Positions 9,731 through 18,255 of a DNA stretch of 51,216 bases are shown piece by piece. The translations under genes and the position numbers were made by a program. Each line of letters starts with the position of its first letter. The stretch's first letter is position 1. This DNA is from Candidatus Methanophagales archaeon (GTDB lineage Archaea > Halobacteriota > Syntropharchaeia > Alkanophagales > Methanospirareceae), in NCBI GenBank assembly GCA_025435355.1, contig JANJFQ010000003.1, forward strand, positions 1-51,216. The letters are read 5' to 3'. The notes beneath the pieces are model-generated. The model was not told the origin of the DNA, ran no database searches, and was given only the letters and a program-made list of their open reading frames with translations.

Positions 9731-10537
9731 TCAGACGATTTTTGTCTCCTTCTTCAAACTCTTTGCAAATGTCTCTACCTCGCGAAGCATGTTCTCTTCT
9801 GACCCCAATCCCTCCTCTACTATCCTTATGAATGCACTACCCACGATTGCACCATCTGCGACCTCGCAAACCGTTCTTACATGCTCACGCTTTGAGATAC
9901 CAAATCCAACCGCCAGTGGCACATGTTTATCCCGTGATAATTCCATTTCCTTTATCCCCCCGATAAGTGGGCGTATCGTATCAGAAAGCTTCTCTCTCGC
10001 TCCTGTTACGCCGAGCAGTGATACGACATAAATGAATCCAGACGCAACATCCAGAATCTTAGCCATTCTCTTCTCCGTCGTCGTAGGTGCAATAAGGAAG
10101 ATTAAATTGGTTTCATACCCCTTGCATATTTTTAGTAACGGTTTTGACTCCTCCACAGGCAAATCAGGCACGATTAACCCTTTTATCTCTGCGGATTCGC
10201 AATCGTTCACGAATTGTTCCAGCCCCCTTTGTAACACCAGATTGTAATAAGTAAGGCAAACCTTTTCCACTCCTTTTATTCCCGCAGCGACGTTAAAATA
10301 TAAATCCGGATTCATCCCCGCGTTTAAACTGCTTTCACTCGCTCGCTGTATCGTAATACCATCTGCGATGGGGTCCGAGAAGGGCAAACCGAGCTCTAAA
10401 ATGTCCACTCCGCCTTTTGTTAAAGCATCTGCTATTTTCGAGGTCTCCTCAGCAGTGGGATAACCCGCAGTGATGAACCCTATCAAAGCTTTCTCATTCT
10501 TTTTCTCCAGTTCTTTGAACTTGTTTTCTAAGCTCAT
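9731..10537 (-). CDS. trpA: Tryptophan synthase alpha chain
   Basis: 'GFITAGYPTAEET', 'LELGLPFSDPIADGITIQRASESSL', 'GFIYVVSLLGVTGAR'. Confidence 0.94.
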   Translation of the reverse strand: MSLENKFKELEKKNEKALIGFITAGYPTAEETSKIADALTKGGVDILELGLPFSDPIADGITIQRASESSLNAGMNPDLYFNVAAGIKGVEKVCLTYYNLVLQRGLEQFVNDCESAEIKGLIVPDLPVEESKPLLKICKGYETNLIFLIAPTTTEKRMAKILDVASGFIYVVSLLGVTGAREKLSDTIRPLIGGIKEMELSRDKHVPLAVGFGISKREHVRTVCEVADGAIVGSAFIRIVEEGLGSEENMLREVETFAKSLKKETKIV

Positions 10538-10584
10538 CCCTTCATCAACGTACCATGTATAATAAAAAAGAGTGGGGTTATTTA

Positions 10585-10854
10585 TTATTTTTTTATTGCA
10601 ACTTCCAATATGTCTCCGATAAACGTGCCAAATATGAATACAATTACTAGGAATACCACATTTATAAATATTCCGATTGCACCCGCCGCAAAGAGGAAGA
10701 GCCCGCCCACGAAAAACCCGATAATCCCGAATACTATCCCAAGAATAATACCGTACACAATACCCTTTTTGAAAAGTTCCCAGCGCTTTTCCTTCCCGGG
10801 TTTCGTGTATCCGTATACCAATCCTATAATAAACGCAAGTATCGCTAATATCAT
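10585..10854 (-). CDS. Small membrane protein (start likely at internal Met of the ORF)
   Basis: Hydrophobic helices 'MILAILAFIIGLVYGYTKPGKEKRWELFKKGIVYGIILGIVFGIIGFFVGG'. Confidence 0.55.
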   Translation of the reverse strand: MILAILAFIIGLVYGYTKPGKEKRWELFKKGIVYGIILGIVFGIIGFFVGGLFLFAAGAIGIFINVVFLVIVFIFGTFIGDILEVAIKK

Positions 10855-10955
10855 TTTTTCGACTCCAAAGATTTTACATGTGAGGAGGTATATAAACTTT
10901 TCGAAATGTTCCCTTGGACAGGCAGATGAAAATTTCGCCTGACGGCGACAATGAA

Positions 10956-12239
10956 TCAAAAAATCTTCCTGCTCTTCGCCTTCGCACCCATCCCCTCCTC
11001 TATCCGCAACAATTGATTGTATTTACATGTCCTCTCGCTTCTTGCAGGTGCGCCTGTTTTTATTATCTCTGCGTTTATTGCAACCGCGAAATCTGCGATA
11101 AGCGTATCCTCTGTCTCGCCTGACCTATGGCTGACTACTTTCTTATATCCGTTCTCAGAAGCCAATATAACGGCATTCAGAGTTTCTGAAATAGTGCCTA
11201 TTTGATTCAACTTCAGCAGGATTGCATTTGCCGCTTTTTTCTTTATCCCCTCTCTAAGTCGCTTGACATTCGTCACGAACAGGTCATCGCCTACTATTAT
11301 GTTCCGCGGCAGCTTAGCCGTGAGTTCCGCAAATAACTCGAATGAATCCTCTTCAAAAGGGTCTTCTATCAATTCTATCGGATATTTCTCCACGAGGGCT
11401 CGATAGAAGTCAATTAGTTCATAGCCGTCTTTCTCCATGCCGTCTATCATGTATTTTCGCTTCGCAGAGTCGAAGAAAGAAGAAGCCGCGGCATCCATGC
11501 CCAACCGTATTTCAGCTTCAGAATAACCCGCTTCTGTTATCGCTTCTGTTATCGCATCTAATGCCTGAGCCGTCTCACGCATAGGTGGTGCATAGCCACC
11601 TTCATCCCCTACATTCGTGGCTATCTTACCGTATTTTTCCGCTAACACTTTTTTAAGTGCGTGATAAGTCTCAACGCCAGCTCTTAAATTATCGCTGAAC
11701 CTGTCAAAACCTACGGGTAGAATAATAAACTCCTGTATGCTCAGCTCGTTACCCGCATGCTTACCGCCGTTTATCACGTTCATCATCGGCACAGGAAGCT
11801 CATACCGCAGCACCGTCCCCGCGACATCCTCACAGATATATGCAAAGAGCGGTTTTTTTAACGAATCCGCTGCCGCTTTACAAACAGCCATCGAGGTTCC
11901 AAGAATAGAATTTGCACCCAATCTCGACTTGTTTTCCGTTCCGTCCAACGTTATTAGTCGCTCATCTATTTCTTTTTGTTCAAGAGCATTCTTTCCAATT
12001 AGCTCGTTTTTTATCACCGTATTAACGACCTTAACAGCTTTAAGAGCGCCTTTACCACCATATCTTTTCTTGTCACCGTCTCGTTTCTCCCACGCCTCTT
12101 TACTTCCGGTAGATGCCCCTGAAGGCACACTCGCTCTGCCAAATCCGTTCTCTGTATGCACTTCTACTTCTACGGTCGGATTTCCACGAGAATCCAAAAT
12201 CTCTCTTCCTTTTATTTCCTCTATCTCTATTATGCTCAT
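10956..12239 (-). CDS. eno: Enolase
   Basis: 'REILDSRGNPTVEVEV', 'SVPSGASTGSKEAWE', 'NVGDEGGYAPP', 'SHRSGETEDTLIADFAVA'. Confidence 0.96.
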   Translation of the reverse strand: MSIIEIEEIKGREILDSRGNPTVEVEVHTENGFGRASVPSGASTGSKEAWEKRDGDKKRYGGKGALKAVKVVNTVIKNELIGKNALEQKEIDERLITLDGTENKSRLGANSILGTSMAVCKAAADSLKKPLFAYICEDVAGTVLRYELPVPMMNVINGGKHAGNELSIQEFIILPVGFDRFSDNLRAGVETYHALKKVLAEKYGKIATNVGDEGGYAPPMRETAQALDAITEAITEAGYSEAEIRLGMDAAASSFFDSAKRKYMIDGMEKDGYELIDFYRALVEKYPIELIEDPFEEDSFELFAELTAKLPRNIIVGDDLFVTNVKRLREGIKKKAANAILLKLNQIGTISETLNAVILASENGYKKVVSHRSGETEDTLIADFAVAINAEIIKTGAPARSERTCKYNQLLRIEEGMGAKAKSRKIF

Positions 12240-12433
12240 AGTTGTTTCACCTCTTGCTAACGATAATTAATACATGTTTCCCTGTTATTTTTCCTTCTTT
12301 CATTTCATTCATCTCCTGATCTCAATTACAGGGTTTGTTTTTGGAGCTTCTATGATAACCTCTTCTCCTCCATCCACGATTCCTATGCACATGAGCAATG
12401 CCATGGCACATACAATTGCTGCTGCTTGCTTGC

Positions 12434-12970
12434 TTACTTTCCTAAATAATCAGTCCATGCTTTCTCACATTCTTTCTTTCTTTTTACAATACTCTGAAAT
12501 TCCCAGTCATCTGCTATTTTTAGATTTTTCTCACGCATGAAGTTTATAAAATAATTTGCTTTATCTAAGACCTCTGTTACAAAGTCTTCCAGAGGTACTG
12601 CAATAGGCTTTCCCTTGCCACCCATTTTTTTGTCGAAAATTGGACCACCAGTTTTCGCATCTAAGTTTGGAGCTCCCGCTGCCATATAATGTACAGTCAC
12701 ATCAACTAAATTGCCATGGCGTTTGAATACAAAATCAAAGGGATTATCAAGTATAGAACATCTAACTTCATTTGTTGTTCCAATAATGGTCGGTAATGCT
12801 TTTAGCCATCTGTCAAATACGGAAAAATAGTGATCACTGACAATAGACTCTGATTTACTTTCATCATGTTTTGTTATATTAATGCCATTACATATCACCA
12901 CCACGGGTCCTCCTACATATTCGTTATAGTTATCAAATCCTTCCATAAAAATTTTTAATTTAAATTTTTT
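12434..12970 (-). CDS. Candidate immunity protein for the upstream toxin-like protein (hypothetical)
   Basis: Start at MKKFKLKIFMEG with a good RBS (AGGTGAAAATATG), 13 nt downstream of the toxin-like gene; no recognised family. The role is inferred from position only. Confidence 0.5.
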   Translation of the reverse strand, partial: KKFKLKIFMEGFDNYNEYVGGPVVVICNGINITKHDESKSESIVSDHYFSVFDRWLKALPTIIGTTNEVRCSILDNPFDFVFKRHGNLVDVTVHYMAAGAPNLDAKTGGPIFDKKMGGKGKPIAVPLEDFVTEVLDKANYFINFMREKNLKIADDWEFQSIVKRKKECEKAWTDYLGK

Positions 12971-12983
12971 CATATTTTCACCT

Positions 12984-14984
12984 TTATTTACCCCATGGCC
13001 ATCTGACACCAAGACCCTCCTTTGGGAATGCTGTTGTAACTCCCCTCCCTTTCTCGATTATCCCCATTTCATCAACTCCGTTATTAAAACCGTGATCTAT
13101 GGGTCTGAATATGATTTTAGTTACATCTTGAGGATCTGGAGTACCCTTTTCTAACCCAGCCTCGATCATTTCTTCGACTTCATCCCAATCCATTCCTTCA
13201 GGGAATAGAGAAGTACCCCGCTCTGGAGAGCCATCTATATGTTTAAACTGGATATGTTTCTTTCCAAAACCGGGTTTCCATACACCATCAACAAAATAAT
13301 CTTCCTTACCAACTTTTATGACTGTTGTATCACTTACAACTTCGGTTCCGGCTTTAACACTCCTACTTGGAGCTTTCAACATCCTAACTAGCTGTTCTTC
13401 CCCAGCAGTTATATCGATGGGATCAATCCCCGTCCCCCTCACATATACCGCCAACTTCTCGGGATTAACCTTATTCATGTCAATGACATTCCACTCCACA
13501 CCCTTCGATGTTATCTCAACAATTTCTTCCTTATACTGCTTCACCAACGTATTAACAAACCCTTCGCCATGCTTCTTAAATATCTTCGCTAATCCTTTCT
13601 GTGCATCATCACCCCATTCTTTCAATGCTTTTCTGCCAATCTCTGACTTTGCCATCCACTCTGCTGTATCATCGGACATCTCAGCCAAGTTTTTACCTGC
13701 TCTATCAGCTTTACCCTTCCCTAAACTTTCCAGAAGTCCTTTCCCAGTTTGCTTATCAACGTTCTTTAAAGCCTTATTCCACCCATTTAGAGCCGGTTGA
13801 CTTAATTCATCCCACCACGGGACGTAATGTATGATGCCCAATTTAAATCCAACATCATCAAACCATTTAACCGTCCAACTGACACCACCTTTAACATATT
13901 CTACGGTACCATTTGCCTTTGTTTTTATAACCCGTCCCGTCTCGCCAATATCATCCACAAATTTTAGAGCACGACCTTTCCCAACGACCATAGCCAGGCC
14001 GTGACCAACAAATCCAGCAGGTATAAATGGAGATACAGCATCGCCAACAAGCATCGCCTCCTCGAACTTACACCTATCCGCAGCGGGTCCAGCATTCTCG
14101 CGGATTTCAGCAACACAGTTCCTTGTGTCACCAACACAGCCTTTTATCGCATTTACACATTGCGGAACGCCAAAAGAATCCTCTTCCTGGAACACGCACT
14201 TGCAGAACTCTTCCGTGCTCCATGCAACTGAAGCAACGTCAATAACAGCCATCGCAACAGCCACAGGCGCTATTTCAGGTGTAAAATCGTCAATTCGTGA
14301 GAAATTGGAGCAGTCGCCTTTTGATTGCGCCACACGCGATTCACCGGGCAGTGTTGCAATGAAATTAACAACTTCTTTTGATTCGTCCACGGTTATATCC
14401 CGCGATTTCTGATAATCTCCTTCGTAATCCAGATTCGTTATCCTGTATCTTATGTCTATGTGGTGATTGCCGTATGGGACATCCTCGATGTATGCATACC
14501 CAAAAGGATTGGTCAATGCCCTTTCTTCCCCATCCACATACACATAAACGTTCGCTACTGGATAGCCATTGATATTATCCACGTTTACCTGAAGGTCGCC
14601 TCTATGCGTGTCGCAGTCACAACCACCGGAATCACAACCCGCCTCGCTAAAACAATACCCTTCTTCATAACAGTAGTAATGCTCATTGTCTATCTCACAG
14701 CCGCACCCACTAAGAGTACCGCTACATGAGGGAGTGCATGAGTTGGGATAGCCAGATGGATTACATTCACCACCAGCATGGAAATAACAGGTTACCGTGC
14801 TTGTTGATAAGGTTGTGTAATCAGGTGTACTATCAACAGAATCTGAATGTATGTTTATTGGACTTTCAGATGTTACAGTCTCGCCACCCGACACTATGCC
14901 GCCGAAGAGCTGCGAACCCAGTAGTAACGCTATAATAAAAATCCCTATAATCGTATCCATCGCTTTGCTTTTTTCGCCTTTCAA
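12984..14984 (-). CDS. Secreted/cell-surface multidomain protein with Cys-rich N-region, PEGA/carboxypeptidase-regulatory-like domain and a polymorphic-toxin-like C-terminal domain
   Basis: N-terminal hydrophobic segment 'DTIIGIFIIALLLGSQLFGGIVSG'; Cys-rich block; 'DLQVNVDNINGYPVANVYVYVDGEERALTNPFGYAYIEDVPYGNHHIDIRY'; C-terminal 'GFGKKHIQFKHIDG...IIFRPIDHGFN...GRGVTTAFP'. Confidence 0.65.
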   Translation of the reverse strand: MKGEKSKAMDTIIGIFIIALLLGSQLFGGIVSGGETVTSESPINIHSDSVDSTPDYTTLSTSTVTCYFHAGGECNPSGYPNSCTPSCSGTLSGCGCEIDNEHYYCYEEGYCFSEAGCDSGGCDCDTHRGDLQVNVDNINGYPVANVYVYVDGEERALTNPFGYAYIEDVPYGNHHIDIRYRITNLDYEGDYQKSRDITVDESKEVVNFIATLPGESRVAQSKGDCSNFSRIDDFTPEIAPVAVAMAVIDVASVAWSTEEFCKCVFQEEDSFGVPQCVNAIKGCVGDTRNCVAEIRENAGPAADRCKFEEAMLVGDAVSPFIPAGFVGHGLAMVVGKGRALKFVDDIGETGRVIKTKANGTVEYVKGGVSWTVKWFDDVGFKLGIIHYVPWWDELSQPALNGWNKALKNVDKQTGKGLLESLGKGKADRAGKNLAEMSDDTAEWMAKSEIGRKALKEWGDDAQKGLAKIFKKHGEGFVNTLVKQYKEEIVEITSKGVEWNVIDMNKVNPEKLAVYVRGTGIDPIDITAGEEQLVRMLKAPSRSVKAGTEVVSDTTVIKVGKEDYFVDGVWKPGFGKKHIQFKHIDGSPERGTSLFPEGMDWDEVEEMIEAGLEKGTPDPQDVTKIIFRPIDHGFNNGVDEMGIIEKGRGVTTAFPKEGLGVRWPWGK

Positions 14985-15174
14985 TTATCTTATCATGCCT
15001 CCTTATCCTGGTTTGACGGAACAACGGCAGTTTGACTTAGGGTAAGGGAAGAAAATCAGGTATATAAAATTTTCGATTCGTTTATTTATCCTTCTACTTT
15101 TATATTTATATTTCGTATCGTGCAACATATATTTTCTACGAGCCCAAAAAAGAAAAGAAGGAGATTTATCATAG

Positions 15175-16815
15175 ATGAAAGAAAGCGGGGAAGAAACAGA
15201 AAAGACGAAAAAGGTGCTTGTAACAGACCATATTTCTGAAGAGGGTATAAGAAAGCTGCGGGAGTTTGCAGAAGTTGATATTGAATTAGAATTGAGCAAG
15301 GAAGAATTAACGGAGCGTATTGGGGGCTATGATGCGTTAATCGTGAGAAGTGGCACGAAAGTGACGAAGGAAATAATAGAAGCAGGCGGCCGATTAAAGG
15401 TAATAGGCAGAGCAGGTGTCGGCGTGGACAACATAGATGTGGAAACTGCGACGGAAAAAGGAATAATGGTGGTGAATGCGCCAGAAGCAAATACTATATC
15501 TGCGGCGGAACACACCATTGCAATGCTGCTCAGCCTTTCGAGAAAAATACCGGCTGCGAATGTGTTGCTGAAATCAAGGAAGTGGGAGAGAAAAAAGCAC
15601 ATGGGTGTGGAAGTAAATGGCAAGGTATTAGGCATAATAGGTCTGGGAAGAGTGGGAAGTGAGGTAGCGAAGAGGGGGAAAGGGCTTGGGATGAGAGTCG
15701 TTGCTTATGACCCTTTCATCTCATTGGAGAGTGCGAGAGAACTTGGAATTACTCTTTTAAGCATTACTGAGGTTCTTTCTGTCGCTGATTTTATATCGCT
15801 GCATACTCCACTGACAAAGGACACGCATCACCTGATAGGTAATAAAGAGTTCGAGTTGATGAAAGATGGCGTTCGTGTGATAAATTGTGCTCGTGGAGGA
15901 ATAATAGATGAGGATGCACTGAAGGATGCGATAAAGAGTGGTAAAATAGCAGGAGCGGCCTTGGATGTTTTTGAGCACGAGCCACCCGATGAAAGTGAAT
16001 TAGTGCAAATGGAAGAAGTAATTGTTACGCCTCATCTGGGTGCATCCACGGAGGAAGCACAGAGGGCTGCTGCTGTGGTTATTGCTGAGGAGGTAATAAC
16101 CGCATTGAAGAACAAGCCTGTGAGGAATGCCGTGAACATGATATACGTCGAAGTGGATTTGATGGACGCTATAAAGCCCTATTTAGTATTAGCAGAGAAA
16201 CTCGGACGGCTCTCAGCACAGCTCATACCAAAATCGAATAGGCTTGAGCAATTTAACGTTTCTTATAAAGGAGAAATAGGAATGGCAACACACAGCATAG
16301 GGAAAAACACGAGATTGATAACCGTAGCAATGCTGAAGAGCTTTCTATCGTGGTTCACCGATGGTGTGAATTATGTGAATGCCGAGGCAATAGCGAAGAA
16401 ATTTGGGATAAAAGTCACGGAAAGCAAGACCGAGGACGTTGAAAATTTCTCCTCACTGATTAGCATTACAACGACCACGCGGATAGAAGATGAAGGAAAA
16501 AAAAGGACCGTTGCAGGCACACTCTTTGGAATAGACGATCCAAGAATAGTGAAAATAGACGGGTTCAGGGTGGATGCATCTCCTTCTGGTTACATGCTTA
16601 TATGCTCCTTCCTCGATAAACCGCGGGTGATAGGTCCTGTTTGCATGATTTTAGGCGACCGCGGCATAAACATAGCAGGGATGCAGGTGGGAAGGGAGAA
16701 AGTAGGAGGTGAAGCGGTTATGGTGCTTAATGTGGATAGTAGCGTTAGTGAGGATATAATGGAAGAGATGGAAAAGGTGAAGAACATATTTGATGTTAAG
16801 CTTGTGAAGCTGTAA
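15175..16815 (+). CDS. serA: D-3-phosphoglycerate dehydrogenase
   Basis: 'GRAGVGVDNIDVETATEKGIMVVNAPEANTISAAEHTIAMLL', 'GIIGLGRVGSEVAKRGKGLGMRVVAYDP', C-terminal ACT domain. Confidence 0.95.
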   Translation: MKESGEETEKTKKVLVTDHISEEGIRKLREFAEVDIELELSKEELTERIGGYDALIVRSGTKVTKEIIEAGGRLKVIGRAGVGVDNIDVETATEKGIMVVNAPEANTISAAEHTIAMLLSLSRKIPAANVLLKSRKWERKKHMGVEVNGKVLGIIGLGRVGSEVAKRGKGLGMRVVAYDPFISLESARELGITLLSITEVLSVADFISLHTPLTKDTHHLIGNKEFELMKDGVRVINCARGGIIDEDALKDAIKSGKIAGAALDVFEHEPPDESELVQMEEVIVTPHLGASTEEAQRAAAVVIAEEVITALKNKPVRNAVNMIYVEVDLMDAIKPYLVLAEKLGRLSAQLIPKSNRLEQFNVSYKGEIGMATHSIGKNTRLITVAMLKSFLSWFTDGVNYVNAEAIAKKFGIKVTESKTEDVENFSSLISITTTTRIEDEGKKRTVAGTLFGIDDPRIVKIDGFRVDASPSGYMLICSFLDKPRVIGPVCMILGDRGINIAGMQVGREKVGGEAVMVLNVDSSVSEDIMEEMEKVKNIFDVKLVKL

Positions 16816-16869
16816 AATTAAACATACAAAAGTCTTATTCTTTTTAAGAAAAGGTTTGTTGAGGTAAGA

Positions 16870-17220
16870 ATGAAAAAGAGAAGAAAGCCAAAATTCGAGA
16901 GGTATGGATGGTGGAAAAAGAAGAAGTTGAGTAAGAGCTGGAGAAGACCTCGTGGGCATGATAACAAGATGAGAGAGCATATAGCGGCGAAGGGCGCGAT
17001 GGTGAAAGCAGGATATAGGAGAAAGAAGGAAGAAAGGGGGATACTTCCGTCTGGCGTGCGAGAAGTGCTTGTTTCCAATACGAATGACCTTACTAAGGCA
17101 GAGGTTGCAATTGATGGAATAGCTGTGCGGATAGCATCTTCCGTTGGAAGGAGAAAAAGGGAACAAATAGAAGAGGAAGCGGGAACGCTTGGTATAAGGG
17201 TGCTTAATCCTAAGCATTAG
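16870..17220 (+). CDS. rpl32e: 50S ribosomal protein L32e
   Basis: 'KPKFERYGWWKKKKLSKSWRRPRGHDNKMREH...GYR...LPSG' L32e pattern. Confidence 0.85.
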   Translation: MKKRRKPKFERYGWWKKKKLSKSWRRPRGHDNKMREHIAAKGAMVKAGYRRKKEERGILPSGVREVLVSNTNDLTKAEVAIDGIAVRIASSVGRRKREQIEEEAGTLGIRVLNPKH

Positions 17221-17253
17221 AACGCAAATAAAGAGGAATTTTAATTAAAAGCA

Positions 17254-17829
17254 ATGCCAAAAAGAGCTCCTGACCCCATTACCGAGGAAGAGCTAAACAA
17301 AATCTTGGATGCTGCTATCGTGAATGATAGAGACTATCTGATATTAAGGCTACTTGCAAGAACTGGCATCCGTATAGGCGAGCTTTACGGTGTCTATAAG
17401 TGCGAGCGCGGGGAATGGATATACGGGATACAGAAGAAAGACATTGACTTCCGCAACAAAAGGCTGTGGGTATATTCGTTGAAGCAGAAGAGATATGTAA
17501 GAAGAGAGGTCCTTGCTGACGATGCCACTATGGTGTTGTTGAAGAGATACACAGAAAAGATGAAGCCCGAGGATTATGTTTTCAGAAGCATCTCGTATAG
17601 ACAAATTCAGAGGCTGCCGAAGAAGTATGCCCTGCAAGCAGGTGTAGATAAAAACGTGTCATGCCATTCCCTTCGACACTTCTTTATCACGCATTCCTGG
17701 AGAAAAGGGATAGACATTGCCAGACTCCAATACCTCGCAGGCCATGCTGACTTGAAAACCACAATGATATACACGCATGTGACGACAGAGGATGTGGAGA
17801 AAAAATATCGTGAGATATACGAGGAATAG
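17254..17829 (+). CDS. Tyrosine recombinase/integrase, catalytic-domain-only (191 aa)
   Basis: Catalytic residues in 'LARTGIRIGELYGV', 'CHSLRHFFITH', 'YLAGHADLKTTMIYTHV'. No room for an N-terminal SAM-like domain. Confidence 0.88.
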   Translation: MPKRAPDPITEEELNKILDAAIVNDRDYLILRLLARTGIRIGELYGVYKCERGEWIYGIQKKDIDFRNKRLWVYSLKQKRYVRREVLADDATMVLLKRYTEKMKPEDYVFRSISYRQIQRLPKKYALQAGVDKNVSCHSLRHFFITHSWRKGIDIARLQYLAGHADLKTTMIYTHVTTEDVEKKYREIYEE

Positions 17830-17917
17830 GTTGTTATAAGCTACCCGTTTGTTATGGTTAAAAATCGAAAAGCATTTATATATACTCTGGAATTTGTGAT
17901 TTAGAAATATAGGTTAA

Positions 17918-18187
17918 TCATTCACCAGAAGTCGCATATATTTCATAAGGCATTATCTTCTTGTTCGCCTTCTTCTTCCCTCTCAACTTATTTACGAGGT
18001 CGGCGGCTTTCTCCTTCTTCTTCCGCTCCTTCAACCTCCCCATTATGCTCGCCATCTCTTTCGCCTTTCCCTCACTGCCGTATTCCTTCTCCTCCTCCTT
18101 TACATACTCACCATCTACATCCTCTTCCACCGCTATTTCCTCTTCTTCCTCTTCCATTCCTTCAAAAACCATTACACCTACACTCAC
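17918..18187 (-). CDS. Candidate prokaryotic ubiquitin-like protein (Pup-like), C-terminal ...TSGE
   Basis: 89 aa, low-complexity acidic N-half, helical charged C-half, C-terminus IYATSGE-stop (Gly-Glu end as in mature Pup); directly downstream of Dop/PafA homologues and a Mpa-like ATPase on the same strand. Confidence 0.6.
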   Translation of the reverse strand: MSVGVMVFEGMEEEEEEIAVEEDVDGEYVKEEEKEYGSEGKAKEMASIMGRLKERKKKEKAADLVNKLRGKKKANKKIMPYEIYATSGE

Positions 18188-18255
18188 TTTAACTCCACCT
18201 CCTTACACTTTTATTACTTCTTTTTCTTGATAAAACTTTCCTCTTTTACCGTAAA

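Noticed and set aside
13318-13800. Plus-strand 160-aa ORF opposite the toxin-like gene (and similar ORFs such as 8231..8755, 20216..20755, 48767..49447, 49236..49943)
   Set aside because: Antisense shadow ORFs with Ser/Leu/Pro-rich low-quality translations over confidently assigned genes.
17918-18187. Interpretation of the 89-aa ORF as a random charged low-complexity ORF
   Set aside because: Kept as a Pup candidate because of the operon context, Gly-Glu C-terminus and plausible helix; still flagged as moderate confidence.
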